Positions 43,409 to 53,674 of a DNA stretch of 64,000 nt are shown here, one piece after another. Location: the NCBI GenBank assembly GCA_047967505.1, contig CM106540.1. The stretch is one strand, 5' to 3'. Numbering within the stretch: position 1 is the stretch's first letter; every line of letters begins with the position of its first letter. The position numbers and the translations under genes are program-made. Source of the DNA: Dipteris shenzhenensis. Taxonomy: Eukaryota; Polypodiophyta; Polypodiopsida; Gleicheniales. The notes beneath the pieces were generated by a model. It did not search any database, was not told where the DNA came from, and saw nothing but the letters and a program-made list of their open reading frames with translations.

Positions 43409-45415
43409 CTAGGAGCATCTGTTTGCTACTGCTCCATCAACATCAGTAGCAGGTCCTTGCTCCTGTGGCTTTTCCTCCTCAGCACTAGGTGCTTGCTCCT
43501 GTGGCTTCTCCTCCTCAGCCCTAGGTGCTTCATCTATGGCATCAAGGTGTATGACACCTTCTTGTACTTTAGAGCTCTCACCCAACTCCACAGTAGCTGG
43601 TACAATAAGTTTGGGGGAGGCATAGCTCAAAAACCTCCAAATTGTATGAGCTCTAAAATTATATACATAGTTTGAGCTGAAGCTATCTTCTTTCATCTGC
43701 AATGGCATATGATAATTTAGAACACTTTGTATCATTATGAATTATCTTCAAGCTAAATGAAAATTATTTTTTCTTACAAGGTCTGGCTATTCTTTCTCAA
43801 AATAGCTTGAAAGTAGATATTTGGCACTGATCAGCACTCTCCATCCATAGCTACTTGAATCATCTTGTTGTGGTGTCTGTACAGTTGGAAAGATATGTTA
43901 GAAACTGTTAACATCTGAACAAAACAAAATTATTCAATAAGTTCAAAGACATAGCATGAAATAGACATCAGTAGAGGGAACGACTTTTTACCTCTAGATT
44001 TATTGGCTCTATTGAATCCAAAAGAGAGACATTGGGAGGACAGTGATCCAATGCATCTAAAAGCCTTCTAATACAACTGCAATATGTATAATTTAGTTAG
44101 TATGATATCAAAATAATGAAGTTTTAAGTTCAAAAAGCACACACAGCACTTACAATTTCAGCTCTCTATGTGTGTTTTTAAGAGAGTTGAATATAAAGCA
44201 TTGCTTCTGCTGGATGTCAATAGAAACAAAACTCTAGTGGTCACTGCATAAGGAAAAAAGCATTAGGAAATCAAAGGCTACAAGAGTTCTCAATCTTAAA
44301 GAAGAATCTTAAAAGAAGTAGTCACCCACATACCTGTTATGGTATGGAAGTAGCAAAACATCAATTACTTCAAAATTGCAATGTCTGAACCAGCTGGAAA
44401 TACTAATGGGAGTTTCCTTTGCATCTCTTAATTTAGAAGAAATGGCAGGATCAATAATATGGACTGTATTTTGTATAGAGGGGTGAAGCCAGCTTCTCAT
44501 CATGCTGCATAGGACCAAAAAATAATTAGGGTATGGTATAAAGGAGGTACAAGGAGGATTGTTTTGCAAAAAATGTAAAATAATAGACACTTAATAGAGC
44601 ATTGCAAGAATGATAGTATTTGAGCAATACTCATTCTTATGAGCCAATGCTGCCAAGCATGGTTTTGTCAAGTCAAAATCATTCACTGAAAATTCATCCT
44701 CAATATGGACAACTATATTAGGGCCCAGCTCCTGCAACCTTCTATGTATCTGCAGCTCCCTCTTTCCAGTCTCCACATCTATAACAGATTTTGTTTCTTT
44801 TATTTACTGCTTCAGTGACTCCTCATAAGCAGTCTTCCCTCTGGTGTTCTTTGAGTGGGTTACTTCAATAACCTTAACCTTATCTACCTTCAACTTCCTT
44901 GTAGGTGGAATTAAAAATATGTCTCTCATCTTTATGTCCTTCCATTCCACAGGATGAACAAGCTTGTCATACCTCCATCTCACTCTGAACAAAGTGTTGA
45001 AGTCTTTGGCCATTAAAGTCACCCTGTGAGCATGGGCTGCTACCAGCATTGCATCTTCAAAATATTTTTCCAAGTAATCCTCTGCCATTTCCTGTAAGGA
45101 AAGAATGGTAGTTCTGTTCCACCTAAACCCAAGGTGCCAACTATCACATATTTCTCTCACCAGTCTTTGAAAAGGTGCCTTGGGGATTGCAAAGCCTATA
45201 GCTTTTGGTTGCTTCCTGATCTCCCTTAGCACACCTGCACCATGATTCAATCTCTTGGCCTTTTTCTTGAGCAGGCTCATTGGCTTACCCTTCCTACCAT
45301 GTGCAGCTCTTTCCTTTGGAGGCACACTAAATTTCTTGGTACCTGCCCCAGCTACTGTTACTGCAAGCCCTACCCCTTTGCCAGCCTTCCTTGCAGTTGA
45401 CTTGGTTCTTGCCAT
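43409..45415 (-). pseudogene. Histone H3-like / Ulp1 (C48) protease fusion, decayed
   Basis: Six exons on the minus strand: 45,415-44,631; 44,504-44,334; 44,244-44,154; 44,076-43,992; 43,876-43,778; 43,697-43,409. All have GT..AG junctions with matching phases. Residues 1-145 are histone H3-like: a tail starting MARTKSTARKAGKG (K4 and K9 positions kept), LREIRKQPKAIGF, FQRLVREI and TILSLQEMAEDYLEKYFEDA with HAHRVTLMAKDF. After a linker come Ulp1-like blocks: VIDVLLLPYHN, then HW with the catalytic His (DH at 44,238-44,243), FIFNSL (catalytic Asp position is Asn) and PQQDDSSSYGWRVL (Gln kept, Cys position is Tyr). The last exon has repeated EEEKPQEQ acidic motifs. Broken by TAA 44,804-44,806, TAG 44,235-44,237 and TAG 43,787-43,789. 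Ulp1 enzymes process SUMO-like modifiers. Role of the fusion: unknown. Confidence 0.8.
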
Positions 45416-46663
45416 CACTCTGACAAACTGCATACAAAGCAATGGAAAGAGATTACAAACATGGAGAACATGTTTTGGCAAAAAAAAGGCAATCACAGGG
45501 GTGGATGAAGCAACATAGAAAAATTTGCAATAAAACGCAATACGAGGAGTTTGAAATTCCTAACAGGTCCAAATCGTGTTTTCCTGCAAATTCCTGAAAT
45601 GACATGCTGGTGCATTCCTACAATGATTTCTCTATCTTTACAACTAAATACAGTATGAATGGAGTTTATGCAAGAAGAGTACAGCCATGGATAGCTATGG
45701 AAGTCACAAAACCAGAATGACAGGGGTGGATGAAGCAACATTTCCATATTTGCAACAAAATGCGATTTCAGTTATTTGAAATTCCTAAGGCCTTCTCCTC
45801 GCATTTTCCTGCAAATTCATGAGGCAGCATGCTGGAATATGCCTTCAGTCATTTGAAGGTGTTTGCATGTCCATGCAGGATGGATTGAGTCTATGGAAGG
45901 CAAGAAGTGTGCACAGACTGAAGGAAGAACCCATAAGTACAGTTTTACCCTCACATGCAAATATCACACTTGAAGATCTGCATTTCTACAGTGATTTCTC
46001 TGTCTTGACAACTAAATAAAATATGGACTGAGTCTATGCATTTCCATGTAGGATGGATTGTTTCTATGGTAGGCAAGAAGATTGCAGAGACTGAGGGAAG
46101 AACCCATTGTTACTGACCTGAAATCTATCTGTGGATGTGCTGTGCTGCTGATGAGTACCCTGTGCTGAGGATGAACCTGTGCTGCTGGTCACGATGCTGA
46201 TGTTGCAGAGCATGGAGGTAGGGAGGCAAGAGAGCAGAGACTGGAGGGCAAGAGGGCTGAAACAGGATACCACAAGTAAGTGCAAAATACAAATAAGGCA
46301 TCTTCTAAATCCCACACGTGTGGAATGTAGTCGTTTTTCACACATGTGGATGGGACCCAGATCTCTTGAAGTTTGAAATTTGGCACGTGTGAAAGGTGCA
46401 CTTTATGCCTTGGAACTTGTGCCATTCATGATTTCATAATCAATTCCACAACCACTCTTCCCTCCCCTGCCTCCCAATCTTTCATCCCTGCCACGACCCT
46501 CGCATCTTCCATTTCCTTCTCTCTCTGATCCTTTCCTACCCAGCACACTCCATCTAGACTACAACCTGCCTGAAGACTACTACCACTGCCAAATCTCCAG
46601 TACCTAGAGTGCAAAGTTCAAGCTAGTGAAAGAGCAGGAGATTCACCAGTGCAACTCCAACAG
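45415..46663. promoter_or_regulatory. Divergent promoter region with CACGTG-like boxes and hairpin repeats
   Basis: Lies between the start of the H3-protease gene (minus) and the presumed start of protein B (plus). Near 46,314 CACACGTGTG, near 46,338 CACACATGTG and near 46,382 GCACGTGTG are G-box/ABRE-like palindromes within 75 bases. Two copies of a hairpin repeat (45,518-45,596 and 45,749-45,822) and a duplicated ATTTCTCTRTCTTKACAACTAAATA phrase (near 45,628 and 45,990) fill the rest. Which boxes are functional cannot be seen. Confidence 0.4.
45518..45596. repeat. Element-internal hairpin repeat, copy 1
   Basis: Arms of the type AATTTGCAATAAAACGCAAT and GTGTTTTCCTGCAAATTCCT, able to pair. 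Further copies at 45,749-45,822, 46,865-46,944 and 47,083-47,151 keep the TTTGCAACAAAATGCG / CGCATTTTGCTGCAAA pairing while the loop varies. Confidence 0.65.
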
Positions 46664-49145
46664 CATGGAAAAGGAAAAAAAAGGTCAGAATTCTAGATTG
46701 TTTTCAATGTTTTTTGACATATATTTCTTCCATCCATTGGATTTTTGATGTCCAAATGTCTTCACTCAGCTCCACCCTTCTTGTTACATTTTCAATTGAT
46801 ATTGTCCAAGAATGTGGTAAATCACCCACGAATTTGATTGGAAATGGAAATGAATAGAACATAGAAATTTGCAACAATGGGAGGAGAGTGGTTTATACAT
46901 CTCTAAATAGCCCATATCGCATTTTGCTGCAAATTCCTATTGTTGACACATTCCTCATGAAAAGCTTCACTCAGCTCCAGCCTTTCTCTTGCATATGAGA
47001 TCATACTGTCCAGGAATCAATGAGATGAACCTAGTGTTTGATTTGACATGCATATGAACAGAACTGGAGAATTTGCAACAAAATGCGAGGAGAGTGCTTT
47101 ATATTTTCCAAATGGTCCCCCATTGCGTTTTGCTGCAAATTCCTGTGTCTGATTTGGTTCTCACTTCTACCTCATTGTTTTGCTGTCTTTAGCCCTGTGG
47201 AATTCTTCCTTGATGATGAGAAATGTTTTTGCTTTGGAACAATTGACTCCTAGACCCCACCTTTCAAGAGGAAGCTGGACTTTTCTGCTGCTATTATTAG
47301 ACCACAGCAATCACCAGGTGAGTCATGAGAGCTCATGAAGGAATTATCTGGTGATATCCTATGCATTCACTGATTGCATATGTCAGCATATAGAATTCAA
47401 AGTATATAAGTTTTTGAACAGGCAAAAAGAAGAGACTGGAGCAGAATGCTGATTCTTCCATCACAAAACAAAAGGAACCAGAAGAGGACAAGTCTCCAGA
47501 TTTGCTCCTATTTGAGTTTCTTCACAAATGCAAGGCTCAGAGTAACTTCCACATATACCATAGTATTTTCAACATGGAGTTCACAATGAGCTCTGTACTG
47601 GAGCATCACAAAGATTTTCTTTTAGACTATTGGTATACCTTCAAAGAACTGACAGAGGCAGGAAGAATTGTGGAAGGAGAAAAGGTTTTTGTGCATATAA
47701 ATCATATTGTCTCCATTGATAGGCTGAGGCACCATGTGACTAGAAGATTTGACAGCCTACCTGATCAATATAAATTCAACTATAACTTGCACACCAGAAA
47801 GTGCAGATTGCTTGAGGAAACCATGGCATTCCTTATGTACATTGTCTTCAGTCAGGAGTCTTTGTATGAGCAAGGGCAGGAGACTAAAGAAGAAGACACA
47901 TCTGAAGCAGAGGAAAAAGAGGATGTTTCTTTGGTAACAGAAATGGTAGAGCAAGAAGAAGATATCAACCTTTAGGATGAGGGGCTACAAGTGGCTACTC
48001 TTGACCTTGTTCAACTGAGGACAAAAACTCTGAGGGAAGTGGAGCCAGTTGAAGATTTTGATGTTCAGAGCAGCAACTATGCAGTGCCCATGCTTCCAGG
48101 TGTCTTGATTGGTGGAAAAGATTATGTTTTCCTCCATGATATAGAGTGTATGTTCAATTTGAGGGAGGACTATGCCATTTCCCTTATTGCCCAGGCTTCA
48201 AGGCTTGACAAGGAGGTTGGCATAGAGGATGACCATTCACTACTGGCTTTGGAAACAATTTTTGATCCTGTAGAGGCCCTTACTTTTTGTTTCAAAGAGG
48301 CTGAAAAGTTCCAAGATCCAGATGAAGCTGCCTTCCAGCTCACACAGGAAGCTATGAATCTCTCAGCACTATACACAGAAAAGCCTAAAGAAGAGGCTGG
48401 ACAAGAGGGGAGAGGAATAAATCTTTGGAAAGATGAACTGCTTGTTGCTGATGAAAATGAGAAGGTACTTCAAATCAAATACTTTGTCTTTTGCTTAACT
48501 TTGTTTTGTAGGTTGTGTATTGTCTCACTCCAATCTTTTGATATGTGGCAGCTACAAATTGAGGATGACACATTCCTCCAGAGATCAAGTGGAAGCAGGC
48601 CAGTTGGGTTTCACAAAATGTCAGGCCTAGCTCATTATATTCATGATCTAGGTAGTGCTAAGATCTTGATTTACCATAGGCAGTTGAGCAACAATGGAGA
48701 AGCCATTGTTTACTTCTTTAAATGTTTGTCCAGGGCTTTAGGTGGACATGATCTTTCATGGCAAAAGGAAAAGATCATTTTGATAGAGAGGTTATCTGCC
48801 ATAGATATATTTGGAGATTATGTGGATAAGCAGGCCTCTAGGGCTGCTTACTTTTTGTCTTACACTTCTTATGCATTAGCATGTGGTGTTAAGGAGCCCA
48901 AATGTCTGGAGAGCTATGGAAAACACAAGCTCATAAGGTTTTGAGAGCCACCCATGATTGCATCAGGCCACACAATCCAAGAAGAAGAACAGGTGGAGAT
49001 AGCTGAAGAAAAGGATACCCCTTCCAGACAAGCAACAGAGGCAAGCATTGATAAACAGATAGTCAACATCAAGCCAATAAAGAAGAAAAAGACTCCAATC
49101 AAGATCAAAAAGAGAGTTTTGATCGGTAGGCCCTGGGAGAAATAG
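46663..49145 (+). pseudogene. Transposon protein B, unrecognised, decayed
   Basis: Plus-strand spliced gene. Supported exons: 47,193-47,317; 47,422-48,464; 48,552-49,145, with introns 47,318-47,421 and 48,465-48,551 whose phases match. A short first exon from ATG 46,665 (MEKEKK, GTCAGA donor near 46,684) is possible but its phase does not fit, perhaps because of the poly-A run. The product is about 600 residues: a PVEFFLDDEKCFCFGTID opening, FEFLHKCKAQSNFHIYHSIF, an acidic Glu-rich middle, GFHKMSGLAHYIHDLGSAKI, and a Lys-rich end. Stops: TAG 47,251-47,253 (probably Trp), TAG 47,973-47,975 and TGA 48,942-48,944; the frame is unchanged after each. I recognise no domain. It may be an accessory or DNA-binding factor of the element. 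Confidence 0.6.
46865..46944. repeat. Element-internal hairpin repeat, copy 3
   Basis: ATTTGCAACAATGGGAGGAG on the left and TCGCATTTTGCTGCAAATTC on the right. It lies in the first intron or leader of protein B. Copy 4, at 47,083-47,151, has AATTTGCAACAAAATGCGAG and GCGTTTTGCTGCAAATTCCT. Confidence 0.65.
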
Positions 49146-49655
49146 GATTTAGTCATCAAATATAGCACAAACATTATATTAAAGTTGAACTGATTTGTAC
49201 AAAGTCCTTGATATCTGGTATGATCTTACATATATGAACAATAAGTTCAAGATGAAATGATTTGTACATTTAGATAGAGTGGTGTCGTTAAATATTAAAC
49301 AAACAATATATTAAAATTGTGAACAAATTGTATTACGTTTAGATCATATGTTTCACAAAAGAAATACTTTTGATGCATAACACCAAGAGTCACTTGTTCC
49401 ACAAAAAAAAATTCTATTGATTGAGTTTGAAAACATGTGGACATAACACCAATAAGTTACAAATGAGTCCTATTCATGTTTACTTGTCCATTTATGGTTT
49501 CTAAATATTTTTTATTCCCTCCATTGTCTATGTCTCTCTGCTGCCATTGAATTGTCTAGAGTTTGTCTTCGTCTTTGCTTTTGGGCTAGAAGAAAAGCAA
49601 GCTTGATTTTGGAGCTAGCAACTTTTCTTTTAGCATGCAGCCTCTGTAGTATGCC
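49146..49655. other. Convergent 3' region between protein B and transposase
   Basis: No gene; AT-rich. The two genes converge here. Short phrases such as ATTAAACAAACAATATATTA repeat loosely. Confidence 0.5.
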
Positions 49656-52197
49656 TCAGTAAAACCGTTGGAAGACTTCCTTCAGACTATTTGCCTTCTG
49701 ACTCCCTCCATAGTGTTGTGTGTGTCTAAAAAATGCATTACGTGCCATGTAGTGAGACTTCTCCATGCCTTGGGTAGAGCAAATTGCTGGGCATCCATAC
49801 TTTTTGACAAAATAGGGAAGGTGGTTGTAGATGATATGCTGTAAGACATAAGAATGCATAGTAAGTAATAAAAAAAAGAGGATCACACTTAAGTAAAAGA
49901 AAAAGACAGAACCTTACCATGTAGTGAGTTATATTGCAGGCTGTCCACACATCTTTCATTGACTTCCCAAAATGTTTAATTGCCTCCTCAAAGTTCTTGT
50001 AATCACTCTTTGTCCATGTTACTTTGTCACAAAACATGAAGAGTTGATCAAGAGACCTCCACACCTCTGCCTTCCTATTTCGTGCTTCCCCATCTGCCTC
50101 ATAAACTTTCACAACATTATGGACTTGCTTCCACAATCCATAATTAATCTTTGAAACTGTTCTACCTTGCCTTACTTGCTTATTGTGTTTGGGTCGAGAC
50201 AAGAATCTTCTTGCCTTAACACCACCAATAGAGGGCTTGATTGGTACCTCCTTGCCATTGGTAGACTTTTTAAAATCCTTTGTGATTTGAACATCTCCTC
50301 CATGCAGACCTATATCAGATAACACTTTCTCCAATGCTTGAAGAGCATCCTTTCTATTTTTTTTGGGATGGAGTTTCCAAGCAAATCTAATATATAAAAA
50401 TACCAAATTCTCAATAATTCGACATAGACCATGCAATGTGCAGATGTGAACATTACATAGTGGAATGTCCAGAATGGCCTTGAAGTCAGGGTCAACTTTA
50501 TCTCTATTAGGTGCTCTCTTCCACCATTTTGAATCCATTACTTGAGTTGATTCTTTACAATAAAGACAAGGAGACTTTGAGTTGCCTCCTTTACTCATGT
50601 TATACATGCACTTAAGTGTTTTAAGATCCCCGGCCATGTGCCACTCTACTTGAAAATCACCTTTTCCTGCAACATGGAGATTCTCACCTTGCACTTGTCT
50701 TTTGATTATTCTTGGTATTTCTGTGTGGTGAAACACCCAATCTAGTGTTTCATGGTCTCCTGTCTTCACCTGCCAGATTATAGAAAACAAAAGTCTTACT
50801 ATAACAGATTTGAAAACAATGACCAAAATCAAGTATAAAACAAAAAATGATCATACCTGCCTAACCACCATATTTGTTTCCCTGACTGCACACTAAAATA
50901 CTTCGAACTCGCTTCAGTCAATGATGTATCAATTGCTCCATTCATCAATTTAATAGTAACTCTTTCCATTTTCTTTTCCTTTACAACCTCACACTCATCC
51001 ATTTTGATAACAAATTTCAAAATGCCTTTGCACTCCTCAAATGTTATTCCATAAAACTCGACCATTCTTCTTTGAAGTTGTTGTAGATCTACAAATATAT
51101 TGTTCCAAGGATCATACATAGTGGTTCCTTTACCACCATGAAATATTTCTTCAATATGGATATATTGCCCAATAAATTCATCTATACTTTCATTCAAATG
51201 ACCTCTTATCCTCCACACGGTTGCTGGATTTGGCAGTAAAACTCATTTAATCCTTTGATCTTTCAAAGTTGAGGATATCGCATGGAAAATCGAACTATAT
51301 CCCTTCCTACTAACTCCACTAACATCAAGAGCCTCTTGGATTATAGTGCCATCAACTTGATTATTGGATACAAAGTCCTCTACAACATTCCATTTGACTG
51401 TTTTGTATTTTTTTTCCTCAATCAAACCTTTTGCTACACCGCAAGAAAGCAATCCTTTCATTTGTTTAACAGGAAGAAGGTTCGGGTCCATATTTTCTTT
51501 TGCAGGCTCCAATAATTTCCTATAGTAACAACACAATATGCCTATATCATTCAACACCTCCATTCTTGTTTTGCGATAATCGACGAAATAGATATAGTCA
51601 TTTGAGAGCCTTTTTGAGTATACAAAATGATAAATTTCAATCTAACCTGGCTTCCTGAATTCGTCGCTTGCATCCACCAGTCCCAGCCTTCAAATTTGCA
51701 ATGTTTTTAATCTTCCTACTACGTAGTCTGTCTCCAAGCACGGTTCTCTTCTTTCTTGCTCTTGTCAACTCTTTTTTACTCTTTGAATGCTCCTTAATTT
51801 CATTCTGCAACTGCTGCTCCAATTTTGCACGAATGGCTATCTCCTGCATCTTGGCCCCCTTTTCTTGTAGGTACATCATTTTATATGTTTTCGCAAATGC
51901 AGACTGTGCTGAAATATAACCAAGAAGTCCATTTTGTCCATCGCCGGCAAACCTCAGTAATGTGGTGGGATTGACAAATGGAGGTGTAGAGTTTTTTATT
52001 TGACATTTTGGATATATGCTTCCATCACACCATAAGTCAATATGTTGAAGTCCTTCTCTTCTCATATTTTCCCGCTGTTGAGCATTCAACACCGTATCCT
52101 TTCGTCTTTTTTGTGCTGGAGCATATTGTTCTTCTAAGTCGATGTGAAGATGGTGTAATCGCTTCCTCTGAGATAGTGACTCACTAGTATCGGCCAT
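49656..52197 (-). pseudogene. Transposase-like gene, multi-exon, decayed
   Basis: Minus-strand gene beginning at ATG 52,197. Exon 1 (52,197-51,647) has a nuclear-type basic stretch and a coiled coil (LEQQLQNEIKEHSKSKKEL). Exon 2 (about 51,565-50,857) is helical and contains a TGA at 51,243-51,245 with the frame intact after it. Exon 3 (about 50,769-49,918) carries a probable RNase-H-like core: KTGDHETLDWVF, EWHMAGDLKTLKCMY with a following CLYC, and HICTLHGLCRIIENL. Exon 4 (49,838-49,656) joins in phase to give STQGMEKSHYMARNAFFRHT. A GDLK..CxxC..H..GxEK series is what I recall of transposase-like proteins in plant and invertebrate genomes; candidate acids are the Asp of GDHE, the Asp of GDLK and the Glu of GMEK. 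The exon 2-3 phase does not fit, so an indel is likely. The superfamily is not assigned. Confidence 0.65.
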
Positions 52198-52533
52198 TTT
52201 TTGTGCTTCTAAGGTTGCGAAGTTTGTTTTTCAATCTCATAGTCATTTTGTAACATGAATCGTGGAAGTGTGGCAGTATCCATGTGAATATTTTGAAAAC
52301 TTGCAATCACCAAGTTCAGTGATGGATTCTTTATGAAAGGCCTGCACACGTCGGCAAAAGAGATGCAAAATATTTGGTAAACAAAAAAAAATCTAAGGAG
52401 ATATTTAATGCAAAATCGTGTTAGTCAGACAAAAGATTATCTTATTCCTTTTTAAATTGACAGTTCTATAGTCCTTACTGACAGTTCTGAGCCACGTTTC
52501 CGTATTTTACTATTTTTGAGGTCTTCTTACAGG

Positions 52534-52564
52534 GCCCCAAAATGAGTTCCCTTTTTCCCTAATG
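52534..52564 (-). repeat. Right terminal inverted repeat
   Basis: Complement reads CATTAGGGAAAAAGGGAACT and on to TTTTGGGGC; 29 of 31 positions equal the left repeat. Confidence 0.9.
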
Positions 52565-53589
52565 GTAAATGGCCACTAGCATACTATTGTAATGTGTAGT
52601 GCAAGTGCATCACAAAAAACCTTTATCTTGATAGAGAAAAAAAAAAGGGTGGACTAGAGCACCCAAAGTCACCGCCATCTAGTCCTTGGCTACTCAAGTC
52701 CACCCCTTTTTTTTCTCTATCAAGATAAAGTTTTTTTGGTGATGCACTTGTAACGACCCTTGTAATTGACTTTCTAACGTTAATGTCCCTTGCCTTGTGA
52801 CCAAGTGGAATCTCAAGGTCATGGAAATAGTTTTTGTTAAAGGCATGTCAGAAGCAATTGTTCATGTTTCTATGTAATCTTTTATAAAATTTTCCATTCT
52901 CAAAATAACTTATTTTAAAAATGAAGATGTAAATGGCTACTAGCATACCCTTGTAAAGTCTAGTGCAAGTGCATCACCAAAAGTACCTTTATATTTATGG
53001 GAGGAAAAAATAACAGTGGATAGGAGCACCCAAGGGCTAGACAAGGACCCCATTTGGCCCTCGAGTGCTCGCATCCACTCCGTTTTTTCTTTGTTAATAT
53101 AAATTTTTTTTGGGTGATGCAATTGTAATGGCCTTTGTAATTTCAATGGACCTTTTCTTGTGATCAATTGGAATCCCAAAGGTCAAGAAAATCAAAATTT
53201 TTAAAGGTGTGTCAAAAGCAATTATTTGTGTTTCTATGCAATCTTTATACAATTTTCCTCGCTCAAGATGGTTTTTTAAAAATGAAGATGTCAATGGCCA
53301 CTAGCATCTCTTGTAATGTGTACTGCAACTGCATCACACAAAAAAACTTTATCTTCACAAAGAAAAAAAAGGGGTGGACTGGAGTGCCCAAGGGCAAGAT
53401 GTAAGAGCTCTAATGGCCTTATGATGTCAATGGGCCTTGTCTTGTGACCAAGTGGAATCACAAATGTCAAGGGAAAAAAAGGGTGGAGTTGTGTGCCCAT
53501 GAGCTAGAAAGGGACCACTTTTGGCCCATGGGCACGTTAGCTCACGCCCCTCTTCTTTTTCTTGACATTTTGGTTTCCACTTGGTTCCA

Positions 53590-53590
<1 letters not shown>
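52565..53590. repeat. ~360-bp hairpin satellite, right block
   Basis: Continues the array interrupted by the transposon. GTAAATGGC(C/T)ACTAGCAT markers lie at 52,565 and 52,930, and GTCAATGGCCACTAGCAT at 53,290: periods of about 360. Inverted arms as in the left block, e.g. GTGGACTAGAGCACCCAA near 52,650 against CAAGTCCACCCC near 52,697. The last unit is diverged, with its own inverted pair at about 53,449-53,585. Confidence 0.75.

Positions 53591-53671
<81 letters not shown>
53591..53671. repeat. Compound (TC)n(AC)n microsatellite
   Basis: A long TC run passes directly into an AC run at about 53,641. Confidence 0.95.

Positions 53672-53674
<3 letters not shown>

Larger units (their letters stand above)
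41244..52564. mobile_element. 11.3-kb TIR DNA transposon carrying H3-Ulp1 and transposase genes
   Basis: The ends are 31-bp inverted repeats, CATTAGGAAAAAAGGGAGCT.. at 41,244-41,274 and its near-complement at 52,534-52,564, identical at 29 of 31 positions. The element splits a ~360-bp satellite unit: the left flank ends AACATGAAGAT and the right flank starts GTAAATGGCCACTAGCAT, and uninterrupted neighbouring units read GAAGATGTAAATGGCC across the join. No unambiguous target duplication is seen, so it is very short, absent or decayed. Four genes: plus 41.5-43.1, minus 45.4-43.4 (H3-Ulp1), plus 46.6-49.1, minus 52.2-49.7 (transposase-like). This copy is inactive because of stops in at least three of the genes. 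Confidence 0.88.

Noticed and set aside
43409-45415. H3-like gene taken as an ordinary host histone H3
   Set aside because: It has an expanded, non-canonical tail region and a divergent fold, and continues in frame into a protease inside the TIR element.
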